A DNA stretch of 64,000 bases, taken from the NCBI GenBank assembly GCA_023242925.1, contig CP096134.1:124001-188000 (forward strand), in the 5' to 3' direction. Below the pieces are notes generated by a model. It did not search any database, was not told where the DNA came from, and saw nothing but the letters and a program-made list of their open reading frames with translations. The translations under genes and the position numbers were made by a program. The first letter of the stretch is position 1. The number at the start of each line of letters is the position of its first letter. Of the stretch, positions 18,477 to 29,353 are shown in pieces. Source of the DNA: Hyphomonadaceae bacterium JAD_PAG50586_4 (GTDB lineage: Bacteria; Pseudomonadota; Alphaproteobacteria; Caulobacterales; Aquidulcibacteraceae).

Positions 18477-19889
18477 ATGGATCAGGTGGAAGAATTGGCT
18501 CGTCGCGATGCGGCGGGCCTGACGGCGGCTCAGGCATATGAGCGCGTTCGTCGGGAACTGAATGTGGAACTTGGGGCGGACATCTATCGCTCCTACGTCA
18601 ATGACCTGGCGCTTGTGGCGGATTGGGATGGCACGCTGCTGTTCCGCACGAGCTCTCAGATGGCGAAGGAGCGCCTGCGGCAGCAAATCCAGCCACGGCT
18701 GGAAGCGCGCTTGCGTTCGTACCTTCCCGAGCTGGGTCCGGTCAGCATTCTCCTAGAACACGAAATTCCGGTCGACGTTCGCGATCTCGCGGACGCCCGT
18801 ATCGGCGGCGACGCGCGCCCGAATGTGGCCATGACCGCGCCCACGCCGCGCGTGAACGCGCAATCGTTCAGCTTCGGCACCTTCTGTGTCGGCAAGTCGA
18901 ACGAGCACGCGTTCACCGTCGCGCAGATGATTGCGCAGCGCGTTGGCGTAAGCTTCCCGGTGTGGCTGGTCCATTCACCGCCTGGCTGCGGCAAGACGCA
19001 TCTGCTCACCGCCATCGCGCATGACGCGATGGAGCAGGGCCGCAACGTGCTGATGATGACGGGCCAGGAATTCCTGGAGACGTTCCAATCGGCGCTGCAC
19101 AAGAAGCGCGACTCATCGTCCTTCAAGGAAATGGTGCGCGCGCCCGATCTACTCATCATCGACGACTTCCACCGCATCTGCGGTAAGCGCGCGACGCAGG
19201 AAGAAGCGTTCGATACGTTCCACGATCTCACGCGCCGCGGCAGCCAAGTTGTGCTTGCTGCAAATCACGGCGCTGAAGGCCTGGAAGGTCTGGACGACGC
19301 TTTGCGCACGAAATTGAAGGGCGCAGCCTCTTCTGAAATTTCGGAACCGGATACGGCGCTGCGTCGTCGCATTTTAGATATGCGTGTTGCTCATCACGCA
19401 CGTTCGAATTCGGAATTCAGTGTGGCGCCAGAAGCTCTCGACATGATTGCTGATCGCATGCATGTCACCGGCCGCGAGCTGGACGGGGCTGTGTGCCAAC
19501 TCCTCATCGAATCCAAAATCTCCGGAGGGACAACAGTGACGCTAGAAGCCGCCGCGAATGCTCTGCAAAGCAAATTGGCTGACGCTTCGGAGCGCCGCAT
19601 CACCGTGCAGCTGGTGCAGAAGGTGGTGGCTCGGCACTTCAACATGAGTGTTCAGCAATTGTTGGAGCGCACGCGCCGTCATTCGATCGCGCGTCCCCGT
19701 CAGATCGCCATGTTCCTGGCCTGCCGGATGACGCATGCGTCGCTGCCAGACATCGGCCAGCGGTTCGGCGGTTTCGATCACACGACGATCATGTACGCGC
19801 GTGACCGTATCGCCCAGCTGGTCGAACAAGACCCGACAACCAAGGCTGAGATCGAAAATCTGGCGCGCGCCATCCGTCGCGAGCCCTGA
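18477..19889 (+). CDS. dnaA: Chromosomal replication initiator DnaA, divergent AAA+ core
   Basis: 470 residues. Domain I (about 20-95) and a short linker precede the AAA+ domain, which starts at SFSFGTFCVGKSNE (131-144). Walker A is PPGCGKTH (K173) and Walker B LLIIDDF (D229, D230). Domain IV is canonical, with RPRQIAMFLACRM, LPDIGQRFGG and FDHTTIMYARDRI, which read DnaA boxes. The AAA+ core is odd: the usual sensor/box VII stretch (E-D-R-L-x-S-R-F) reads D-D-A-L-R-T-K-L, so the arginine-finger position appears to be Lys279 and the preceding conserved Arg is Ala275. Position between rpsT and dnaN makes it the chromosomal initiator. Sure of identity, less of its ATP switch. Confidence 0.93.
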   Translation: MDQVEELARRDAAGLTAAQAYERVRRELNVELGADIYRSYVNDLALVADWDGTLLFRTSSQMAKERLRQQIQPRLEARLRSYLPELGPVSILLEHEIPVDVRDLADARIGGDARPNVAMTAPTPRVNAQSFSFGTFCVGKSNEHAFTVAQMIAQRVGVSFPVWLVHSPPGCGKTHLLTAIAHDAMEQGRNVLMMTGQEFLETFQSALHKKRDSSSFKEMVRAPDLLIIDDFHRICGKRATQEEAFDTFHDLTRRGSQVVLAANHGAEGLEGLDDALRTKLKGAASSEISEPDTALRRRILDMRVAHHARSNSEFSVAPEALDMIADRMHVTGRELDGAVCQLLIESKISGGTTVTLEAAANALQSKLADASERRITVQLVQKVVARHFNMSVQQLLERTRRHSIARPRQIAMFLACRMTHASLPDIGQRFGGFDHTTIMYARDRIAQLVEQDPTTKAEIENLARAIRREP

Positions 19890-19987
19890 GCTTAGGCCGC
19901 TCTGGCGCATCTTGGGGCGCCTGAAGCCGAACGATCGCAAAGTCTTGTAATTTTGGCTTTAGCATCGCGCGGCTTCTGCTAGTTTCT

Positions 19988-20058
19988 CACCCCCTGCGGG
20001 CGCCGACTCAGGCCGCGCGCAGGGGGTGTTCGTATCAGGCCCCCGCATGATGAGGGGG
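19988..20058 (+). promoter_or_regulatory. Tandem hairpins in the dnaA-dnaN gap
   Basis: Perfect 11-bp arms CACCCCCTGCG (19988-19998) and CGCAGGGGGTG (20018-20028) enclose a 19-nt loop with a GACTC (GANTC) site at 20005-20009. A second stem, CCCCC (20040-20044) with GGGGG (20054-20058), ends 20 bp before the dnaN ATG. No strong U-run follows the first stem, so termination or attenuation are both possible. Confidence 0.55.
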
Positions 20059-20078
20059 TGGCGGGACGGGAAGAAACT

Positions 20079-21194
20079 ATGCGGCTCACGATCGAGCGCT
20101 CGGCGCTCCTAAAAGCGCTCAATCACGTGCAAAGCGTTGTCGAACGCCGCAACACGATACCCATTCTGTCGAATGTGCTGTTGTCTGCCCAGGGCGATAG
20201 CCTGAAGCTCACGGCGACCGATCTCGACATCGAGATTTCGGAAGCGGCGCACGCCGAAGTCGAACGCGGCGGCCAGACCACGGCGCCGGCGAATTATCTC
20301 TATGATTTCGTGCGTAAGTTGCCGGATGGTTCAGCCGTAAAGCTCGACGCTTCAACGGATGATCCGCGCTTGTTCCTCTCTGCCGGCAAATCGCGCCTGC
20401 ATCTGCCGATCCTGCCAGCCGGCGACTTCCCGTCGATGCCATCCGATGGGTTTGAGACGCGTTTTGAAATCGAGCCGACTGAACTCTCGCGCCTGATCGA
20501 CAAGACGCGCTTTGCAATCTCGACCGAAGAGACCCGCTATTATCTGAACGGCATTTTCTTCCATACGATCGAGGCTGACGGCGCAAAGCTCCGCGCCGTC
20601 GCCACAGACGGCCACCGTCTTGCACTCGCCGATGCGGTGGCGCCGAAGGGCGCGACCGGCATGCCCGGCGTGATCGTGCCGCGGAAGACGATCAACGAAT
20701 TGAAGCGTTTGCTCGACGACGCGTCCGACATGGTCGAGATCGCGGTGTCGCCGCAGAAGATCCGCTTTGCGCTCGGTGACGCCGTGCTCACCTCGAAGCT
20801 GATCGACGGCTCGTTCCCGGAATATGCGCGTGTGATTCCAAAGAACAATTCCAGGAAGCTGAAGATCGACAACAAAGCTTTCTCGGAAGCGGTTGATCGC
20901 GTGGCCACCGTCTCGGCCGAGCGCTCGCGCTCCGTGCGCCTGGCGCTCGAGAAGGACAAAGTCACGCTCACAGTGAACAACCCGGATGCTGGTGTCGCCA
21001 CCGAAGATCTGCCCGCTGAGTACGGCGATGACACGATGGAAATTGGTTTCAACGCCAAATACCTGCTCGACGTTGCCGGTCAAATTGAAGGCGCGTCCGC
21101 GGTGTTCGAGCTCGCAGATTCCGGTTCGCCGACGCTCGTGCGCGATGAAGCCGATGATCAAGCGCTCTACGTGCTGATGCCGCTGAGGGTGTGA
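20079..21194 (+). CDS. dnaN: DNA polymerase III beta sliding clamp
   Basis: 371 residues from the ATG at 20079 (MRLTIERSALLKAL); a longer frame from 20058 is less likely. The three clamp domains are recognisable: RNTIPILSNVLL in domain 1, TRYYLNGIFFH and AVATDGHRLA in domain 2, and the C-terminal YVLMPLRV, which lines the partner-binding cleft. The ring tethers Pol III and binds clamp-binding-motif proteins. The stop overlaps the recF start region (GTGATG), so dnaN and recF are translationally coupled. Confidence 0.97.
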   Translation: MRLTIERSALLKALNHVQSVVERRNTIPILSNVLLSAQGDSLKLTATDLDIEISEAAHAEVERGGQTTAPANYLYDFVRKLPDGSAVKLDASTDDPRLFLSAGKSRLHLPILPAGDFPSMPSDGFETRFEIEPTELSRLIDKTRFAISTEETRYYLNGIFFHTIEADGAKLRAVATDGHRLALADAVAPKGATGMPGVIVPRKTINELKRLLDDASDMVEIAVSPQKIRFALGDAVLTSKLIDGSFPEYARVIPKNNSRKLKIDNKAFSEAVDRVATVSAERSRSVRLALEKDKVTLTVNNPDAGVATEDLPAEYGDDTMEIGFNAKYLLDVAGQIEGASAVFELADSGSPTLVRDEADDQALYVLMPLRV

Positions 21195-22366
21195 TGAACT
21201 CCTCCCCGCGGGCGGGGAGCGAAGTGAGCCACTCGCTTTACGTCTCGCGTCTCACGCTCACCGATTTCCGGAATCATGCTGCGCTCGATCTGCAGCTCGA
21301 CGGCAGACCTGTGTGTCTGTTTGGCCCGAACGGCGCCGGCAAAACCAACATCCTCGAAGCACTTACGATGCTGGCCCCTGGCAGAGGCCTGCGCACGGCG
21401 TCGCTGACCGACGTGGCGCGCGCAGGCGACGAGTTCCGTGCGCAGCCTTGGGCGGTCTCCGCGCGCATCATGCAGGATGGCGAAGAAACGGTCGTTGGCG
21501 CGGGCGCTGAGCGCACGCCGGAAGGCGGGGTCAAACGTCTCGCGCGTAGGGATGGTCAGCCGGCGACCGCCGCTGAACTTGCCGAAGCGGCGCGCATGAC
21601 TTGGCTGACGCCCGCAATGGACCGCCTCTGGTCCGGTCCCGCGGGCGATCGGCGCAAATTCTTCGACCGCCTCACGCTGGCGCGGGCGTCCGAGCACGGC
21701 CACAGCGCCGCCGCCTACGAGCGGGCGATGCGCGAGCGTCAGCGACTGCTGAGCGAGCGCGTGTTCGATGATTCATGGCTGGGCGGCCTGGAGCGTGAAA
21801 TGTCTGCGCATGGCGCAGCGATTGCTGCCGCGCGGGTGGAGACGCTGCATCGCTTGCAAAGCGCGATAGACACGCGTCCAGATGGCGCGTTCCCAAAGGC
21901 CGTGCTGGAACTCGAAGGCCTGCTGGAAGCGCGCTTCGAAAACGGCGCGGCGAGCGCTGATGTTGAAGAGGATTTCGCCGAATTACTGCGCGATGTCCGC
22001 GGCCGCGACGCTGGAGCCGGGCGCGCGCTCGACGGCCCGCATCGCTCTGATCTGCTCGCGCGTCACGCCGCCAAGGACATGCCGGCTGATCAATGCTCAA
22101 CGGGCGAGCAAAAGGCGCTCCTCGTCGGGTTGACACTTGCCCAGGCGCGCGCGCTCGCTGGCGATCCTGGGGCGGGGCCATCGCTTATTCTGATCGATGA
22201 AGCCGCTGCGCACCTCGATGGCGTGCGCCGCGCGGCCCTGTTCGATGAATTGCTCTCCAACGCAGGCCAAGCCTGGCTGACGGGCACGGACGAGAATCTG
22301 TTCGAAGCATTCGGCGACCGCGCGCAGCGATTTGAGGTCAAAGACGGAAAGGTGACGCCAACCTGA
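21191..22366 (+). CDS. recF: DNA replication and repair protein RecF
   Basis: 391 residues from the GTG at 21191; the ATG at 21194 is equally possible. SMC-like ATPase with Walker A GPNGAGKTN (about 43-51), the RecF-typical LTDFRNHAALDL start, signature CSTGEQKALLVG and Walker B LILIDEAAAHLD. It helps load RecA at gaps through RecOR. Normal length and complete motifs. It follows dnaN with overlapping codons; the usual next gene, gyrB, is displaced by two inserted genes. Confidence 0.95.
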   Translation: MMNSSPRAGSEVSHSLYVSRLTLTDFRNHAALDLQLDGRPVCLFGPNGAGKTNILEALTMLAPGRGLRTASLTDVARAGDEFRAQPWAVSARIMQDGEETVVGAGAERTPEGGVKRLARRDGQPATAAELAEAARMTWLTPAMDRLWSGPAGDRRKFFDRLTLARASEHGHSAAAYERAMRERQRLLSERVFDDSWLGGLEREMSAHGAAIAAARVETLHRLQSAIDTRPDGAFPKAVLELEGLLEARFENGAASADVEEDFAELLRDVRGRDAGAGRALDGPHRSDLLARHAAKDMPADQCSTGEQKALLVGLTLAQARALAGDPGAGPSLILIDEAAAHLDGVRRAALFDELLSNAGQAWLTGTDENLFEAFGDRAQRFEVKDGKVTPT

Positions 22367-22429
22367 CGCATGCGTCACGGTGACAAACGCCCTTAAATTT
22401 GCTGACGTGTGCGGAAAGAGGAAACGCAC

Positions 22430-23701
22430 ATGGCCAATACCGACTACGTCCGCGTCGAAAATCCAGAATTCGTGTTCGATTACAACCCGAACGAAGACCC
22501 TTGGAAGACCGACCTCTCGACGCTCGATATCAGTCGCCCCGAGCGCTTCCGCGACAACAATTTCTGGCCGTTCTTCGAGCGCCTGCGCAAAGAAGACCCT
22601 GTGCATTATTGCCCGGACAGTCTGAATGGCCCGTACTGGTCGATCACAAAGTTCAACGACATCATGGCGATCGATACTGATCACCATCGCTTTTCCTCCG
22701 AGCCGTCGATCGTTCTGTTCGATCCGGAAGAAGATTTCGCGCTCCCGATGTTTATCGCAATGGATCCGCCGAAGCACGACGTGCAACGCAAGACCGTCTC
22801 GCCCATCGTTGCGCCAAATCACCTCGCGCATTTGGAGCCGCTCATCCGCGAGCGCGCCGGAAAACTGCTCGATGAGGTGCCGCGCGGCGAGGTGTTCAAT
22901 TGGGTCGATAAGATCTCGATCGAACTCACCACGCAGATGTTGGCGACCTTGTTCGACTTCCCTTGGGAAGATCGCCGCAAGCTCACGCGCTGGTCGGATG
23001 TGGCGACTGCGGCGCCCGGCGGCGGGATCGTTGAAACCGACGAGCAGCGCCGCGCCGAGCTTATGGAGTGCTTGGCCTATTTCATGAATCTCTGGCAGGA
23101 GCGCGCCAATGCGCCGCCGCGCAGCGATCTGATCTCCATGCTCGCGCACGGCGAGAGCACGAAGAACATGCCGCAGATGGAATATCTCGGAAACCTGATC
23201 CTGCTGATCGTCGGCGGCAACGATACGACGCGCAACTCGATCAGCGGCAGCGTCTATGCGCTGAATAAATTTCCGGAGCAGTACGCCAAGCTCAAGGCCA
23301 ATCCGGCGCTGATCCCAGATCTCGTTTCCGAGACGATCCGCTGGCAAACGCCGCTCGCCTTCATGCGCCGCACGGCGCTGCAGGATGTTGAGTTCGGCGG
23401 CAAGCTGATCAAGAAGCACGACAAAGTCGTGATGTGGTACGTCTCGGGCAATCGCGACGAAGAGGTCATCGCAAACCCCAACGATTTTGACATCGAGCGC
23501 GAGAATGTGCGTCGCCACCTCTCGTTCGGCTTTGGCATTCACCGCTGCGTTGGCAATCGTCTCGGCGAAATGCAGCTCCGTATCGTCTGGGAAGAAATCC
23601 TGAAACGCTTCGACCACATCGAAGTCGTGGGCGAGCCGAAGCGGGTCTATTCCTCCTTCGTGAAGGGCTACGAGACGCTGCCAGTGCGCATTTCCGCCTG
23701 A
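22430..23701 (+). CDS. Cytochrome P450, CYP153-like
   Basis: 423 residues from the ATG at 22430, with GAGGAA as ribosome-binding site. Soluble bacterial class I P450: I-helix GGNDTTRNS with the oxygen-activating Thr, the ETIRWQ K-helix (E-x-x-R), and heme loop FGFGIHRCVGNRLGE with the proximal Cys. The phrases WQTPLAFMRRTA and LSFGFGIHRCVG are like those of CYP153 terminal alkane/fatty-acid hydroxylases. It would need ferredoxin and reductase partners, not present here. It sits between recF and gyrB, an unusual place. P450 is sure; the CYP153 assignment is by motif resemblance. Confidence 0.9.
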   Translation: MANTDYVRVENPEFVFDYNPNEDPWKTDLSTLDISRPERFRDNNFWPFFERLRKEDPVHYCPDSLNGPYWSITKFNDIMAIDTDHHRFSSEPSIVLFDPEEDFALPMFIAMDPPKHDVQRKTVSPIVAPNHLAHLEPLIRERAGKLLDEVPRGEVFNWVDKISIELTTQMLATLFDFPWEDRRKLTRWSDVATAAPGGGIVETDEQRRAELMECLAYFMNLWQERANAPPRSDLISMLAHGESTKNMPQMEYLGNLILLIVGGNDTTRNSISGSVYALNKFPEQYAKLKANPALIPDLVSETIRWQTPLAFMRRTALQDVEFGGKLIKKHDKVVMWYVSGNRDEEVIANPNDFDIERENVRRHLSFGFGIHRCVGNRLGEMQLRIVWEEILKRFDHIEVVGEPKRVYSSFVKGYETLPVRISA

Positions 23702-23734
23702 TGGAACAAGCGCGCGCTGGCTCGCGTTGCCGGC

Positions 23735-24409
23735 GTGATGAAGGGTGTGAGCGATCCCGCCGGCGCGCGCATTGACGGCGAGCGCAAAAACGCGCGTGGA
23801 TCGCGCATGCCGCCCCCGCACGCAGAGCCGCTCAATCTCAACGATGTCCTCGACGACATCGCCTACAAGGCGTCGAACGACGATACGCCTGATAGGCTCA
23901 CGCTCGGCGAGGTCTTGGATTCGGTCGGCCGACGCACTTACGGGCCATTGCTGCTTGTTATCGGGCTCATCGCTGTCTCGCCCCTCACAGCACTGCCAGG
24001 CACAACCTGGTTCGTGGCTGTGCTCACGTTGCTCGTGGCCGGCCAGATGGCGTTGGGCATGAAACGCATTTGGCTGCCGCGCCAAGCGCGCGACATGGGC
24101 CTGCCGCGCGAGACCGTGATGGGCGCGGTCGAGAAGAGCCGGGGCGTCGCCAAGGGCGTGGACGCGCTCCTCAAGCCGCGCCTGATCTTTCTCTCAAAGC
24201 CGCCCTTTGTGAACCTCGTGGCGCTGCTCGTGATCGGTGCGGCGCTCATCACTTTTCCGCTCGGTCTGGTGCCGTTGCTCCCGGTCATACCTGGTCTCGC
24301 CGTCGTATTTTTCGGCCTTGGCATGACCGCCCGCGACGGCCTCTGGCTTCTGCTCGGCGCCCTCGCTGTCGGCGGCGCCTTTTGGCTCGCTTTGCCGATG
24401 ATTTTCTAA
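23735..24409 (+). CDS. Exopolysaccharide synthesis ExoD family membrane protein
   Basis: Up to 224 residues; the frame starts GTG-ATG at 23735/23738, and a shorter start at the MPPPHAEPLN methionine is possible. The ExoD pattern is visible: LTLGEVLDSVGRRTYGPLLLVIGLIAVSPL, spread over 55-85, then GTTWFVAVLTLLVAGQM and a C-terminal pair of helices rich in Gly/Leu. Three to four membrane segments. ExoD in Rhizobium affects exopolysaccharide production and alkali tolerance; the molecular role is unknown. It lies between the P450 gene and gyrB. Confidence 0.82.
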   Translation: MMKGVSDPAGARIDGERKNARGSRMPPPHAEPLNLNDVLDDIAYKASNDDTPDRLTLGEVLDSVGRRTYGPLLLVIGLIAVSPLTALPGTTWFVAVLTLLVAGQMALGMKRIWLPRQARDMGLPRETVMGAVEKSRGVAKGVDALLKPRLIFLSKPPFVNLVALLVIGAALITFPLGLVPLLPVIPGLAVVFFGLGMTARDGLWLLLGALAVGGAFWLALPMIF

Positions 24410-26935
<2,526 letters not shown>

Positions 26936-27000
26936 GGTTTGAATTGCGAGCAAGCGATGCGCCTGTTGGCGGTGTTTTCAAGCGGACGTGTGGCTGGGGG

Positions 27001-28386
27001 CTAGGTGGACTTGAAGCCAATCTTTGCGTGCGTGCCATCGCAATAAGGCTTTGTGTTCGAGTGCCCGCAGCGGCAGAGCTTTGCAGATTGCAGACGCGCC
27101 ACCATGCGCCCTGTGCCGGAAATGATCTCCAAATTGCCGCGCACCATCAGCGGGCCGTCGAGCTGCGGCGCAACCTCAAGCGGGCCATCGCGCAAAGCGA
27201 GCATGTCGGTTTTATCATCCGTTGGCGGCTCGCCGCTCGCGTCGAAATGCACGTCATGGTGTGAGCCGTCGCAGAACGGCTTGTTCTTCGATGCGCCACA
27301 CCGGCAGAGCGTAGCGCGATAGCCGAACGGCTTGCCGTCAATGCTGAGATCGCCCCGGAAGGCGTAAGGGCCTGCCTCGCGCACCGAGATCAAATTCACC
27401 GGCGGCGGCTGTTCCTCGCGTCCGCCATCCTTGCGCCGATACTGGATCGCGCCCGAGGGGCACTCACGCGACACGGCCATCAGCTCTTCCGCATCCATGT
27501 CGTCAGGATGAATCCACGGACCCTGTACGTTGGCCAAAAATACTTTCGGCGCGCCGGTCACGCAGAAGCGCGAATGAATGCAGAGCTTGCCGTGATAGAT
27601 GATCTGCACCGTTTCGCCATCGACCACCTCAGCGCCATCAATCATCGCAGTCGGTGGGGCAGGCTTCGCAATGGGCGCGAGCGTTGCGTCAGTCGCAACA
27701 GCCGGCGCCGTCGTCATTTCATTGAAGCGCTGTGCCCGCAGCGCCAGCGCCTTGATCAAACCCGCCGCGCGCGCCACGCGCATATCGCTCTCATCCAAGC
27801 GCGTCGCATATTTCGAAAGCTCATTCATGCGCTCGGCAAAGAAGCGCCGCGCACTGGCGCCTTGCGGGAAGGGCGCGGAATCACGGAGCGCTGTAAACGA
27901 CATGCCGGCGTTGCAACCCGGATTGGACGGCCCAGCCGGGCGCCGCGCCGCGCTCTCGCCCAGCAGCGTCATCGCCTTCATCAGATCGATGCCCAGATCG
28001 ACGGCGAGATTCTTTTCCGGGCTCGGCCCATGCACGGAATAGGAATACGCGATCAGCCGCAGCATCGTCTGGTAGGCCGCGTTCGCCACATCAACGATCG
28101 CGGTGGCGGCTTCATCCTCCAGCCACACGCGGCCTTCCGCGATCGGCGGCCGGCGCAGCACCGGATTGGTCGCTGCCGGATGTGCGGGCACGAAATTCGG
28201 ATTCTTCGCCAGCAAGTCCTGGTACTCATCGCGGATATGGCGGAAGCGGCAATAGTGCGAGTTCGGGCTTTCTCCGCTGGCGCCTTCGCCCTCCGTGATG
28301 ATCGCGGCGCACGCCTCGATCGCGGTTTTCGAGCACAGCACAGGTTTTGCGCCACGCAGATCGATCTCGTTCGGCGAAAGCTGCAA
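27001..28386 (-). CDS. CDGSH iron-sulfur protein with truncated ferritin-like domain
   Basis: 461 residues if the TTG at 28386 is the start. The N-terminal part (1-210) resembles only the second half of the ferritin-like domain found in longer relatives (GEGASGES, HYCRFRHIRDEY); the first 200 or so residues with the expected metal ligands are missing, and no continuation was found upstream in any minus-strand frame. The middle is a ferredoxin-like domain (CIHSRFC, GAPKVF, CPSGAIQY). Two CDGSH domains end the protein: CRCGASKNKPFCDGSH and CRCGHSNTKPYCDGTH, each able to bind a [2Fe-2S] cluster. Probably redox or iron-related; likely 5'-truncated. Confidence 0.7.
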   Translation of the reverse strand: MQLSPNEIDLRGAKPVLCSKTAIEACAAIITEGEGASGESPNSHYCRFRHIRDEYQDLLAKNPNFVPAHPAATNPVLRRPPIAEGRVWLEDEAATAIVDVANAAYQTMLRLIAYSYSVHGPSPEKNLAVDLGIDLMKAMTLLGESAARRPAGPSNPGCNAGMSFTALRDSAPFPQGASARRFFAERMNELSKYATRLDESDMRVARAAGLIKALALRAQRFNEMTTAPAVATDATLAPIAKPAPPTAMIDGAEVVDGETVQIIYHGKLCIHSRFCVTGAPKVFLANVQGPWIHPDDMDAEELMAVSRECPSGAIQYRRKDGGREEQPPPVNLISVREAGPYAFRGDLSIDGKPFGYRATLCRCGASKNKPFCDGSHHDVHFDASGEPPTDDKTDMLALRDGPLEVAPQLDGPLMVRGNLEIISGTGRMVARLQSAKLCRCGHSNTKPYCDGTHAKIGFKST

Positions 28387-28471
28387 ACCCGGATCGCGGC
28401 GGCTTGGTTTGGCGTACCGCGGTTTCAGACGCCGGTTTTTGAGCCGCGCGCGATGCTATTGATCGCGCCCG

Positions 28472-28861
28472 TTGCGCTTGGAGCGGGGCTGTTTCATCTC
28501 CGAGCACGATCACGTCATCCCGTTCGGGCAGCCGGCGTTTCGCGAGCGTCTGCTTGATCGCGATCGCATCATCAGCGCCATGTGCGACATTTTTCTGGTG
28601 TTCGAATGCGACCAAGACAGCGCCACGGTCGACACCGCAATCCGCGCGCTCTTACAAGGCAAGTCGGTGGTCTGCGTGGAATCCTCGATGTGCACCGTGC
28701 GGCGCGGCGCCGAGCAGCTTGTCGCCATGAGGAAGGCGCCCTGCCTATGTGAGAAGGAATTGGGCGCCGCCGGCATCGCCGCCGCGATCGAAGCGATCCT
28801 GGTCGATGTCGCCAAGCCGGCGGCTGCAAGTGCTGAACTTGCCGCGCCGGCGAGGGGGTGA
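28472..28861 (+). pseudogene. DprA/Smf-like C-terminal fragment
   Basis: The frame opens with a weak TTG at 28472, ten bases after an in-frame TGA. It encodes ERGCFISEH, then FRERLLDRDRIIS, IFLVFECDQDSATVDTA and ALLQGKSVVCV. These line up with the second half of the DprA Rossmann fold (SEYP, RNRIISGLS, VVEA, ALEQGRPVFAVPG). The first half of the fold is absent. It starts only 86 bp from the start of the likewise truncated CDGSH gene, head to head, which suggests a junction. A short DprA-related protein in its own right is the alternative. Confidence 0.5.
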
Positions 28862-28891
28862 CAGGCCCGTTTCGTTCCGCTATAGACCCAA

Positions 28892-28949
28892 TTGCGCCGA
28901 TTTGAAGCTCAGCTTGCGGGCGCGTTAAAAATGCAGCTAAAGCGAAGGT
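28892..28949 (+). promoter_or_regulatory. SAM-II riboswitch
   Basis: The sequence contains the conserved SAM-II elements in order: GCGCC (P1), GATTTG, a short loop, GCTTGC, the P1-closing GGCGCG, the A-rich TTAAAAATGC linker and AGCTAAAGCG, which folds back as the H-type pseudoknot. It ends about 78 nt before the first gene of a methionine operon, the expected context in Alphaproteobacteria. SAM binding should block translation or expression when methionine is plentiful. Judged by motif comparison from memory, not by a covariance search. Confidence 0.85.
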
Positions 28950-29026
28950 AAGTACGCCCTTGGGCGCACCCCTCCGGCCCGCAAGCGATGCCTAGAACCG
29001 ACGCGCAATTTTGAAGGCGCGGACCT

Positions 29027-29353
29027 ATGGCATTTGAACTTCCCTCGGAGCCCGATTGTAGCGCGGAAGATTTCTGTCTTCCCGGCCTCGAACTGCAGCA
29101 CGAGATGCTGTTCTCATTGAAGAATTGGTCCGACGTTGGCGGCATTACCGAGCGCCTGAGCGCCGTCGGCGCCGATGTGCACGCGCTTTCGCTCAACCGC
29201 AGCGCCGATCTCTTTGTGCTGCGTTGCCGCGTGAAGGCGATCTCCGCGGCGCGGGCGCGCGCGTTCGTGCGCGATCTCGATGGCGTGGTGGAGGGCGCGG
29301 CGAGCGTCGAACATCTCATGCTGGCGAAGGCGGGCGAGCATGTCGGCGCTTAA
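29027..29353 (+). CDS. Small ACT-like protein leading the methionine operon
   Basis: 108 residues (MAFELPSEPD...). The C-terminal 70 residues have an ACT-like order of strands and helices (HEMLFSLKN, VGGITERLSAVGADV, LFVLRCRVKA, ARAFVRDL), with a glycine pair where ACT domains bind amino acids. It sits directly behind the SAM-II riboswitch and its end overlaps the metX start, so it is probably translated with it. It could be a feedback sensor of homoserine acylation, but that is inference; I do not recognise a named family. Confidence 0.55.
   Translation: MAFELPSEPDCSAEDFCLPGLELQHEMLFSLKNWSDVGGITERLSAVGADVHALSLNRSADLFVLRCRVKAISAARARAFVRDLDGVVEGAASVEHLMLAKAGEHVGA

Noticed and set aside
22409..24409. 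Genomic island between recF and gyrB
   Set aside because: No integrase, tRNA, direct repeats or visible change in base composition; two ordinary genes with host-like codon use.
27508..28557. Plus-strand 349-residue frame opposite the CDGSH gene
   Set aside because: It is the complement of a gene with clear iron-sulfur motifs; its own product is Arg/His-rich without any domain.
28866..29026. Second (tandem) SAM riboswitch after SAM-II
   Set aside because: The stretch after 28950 has a GCCC/GGGC stem but lacks a second set of conserved SAM-II/SAM-V core bases.
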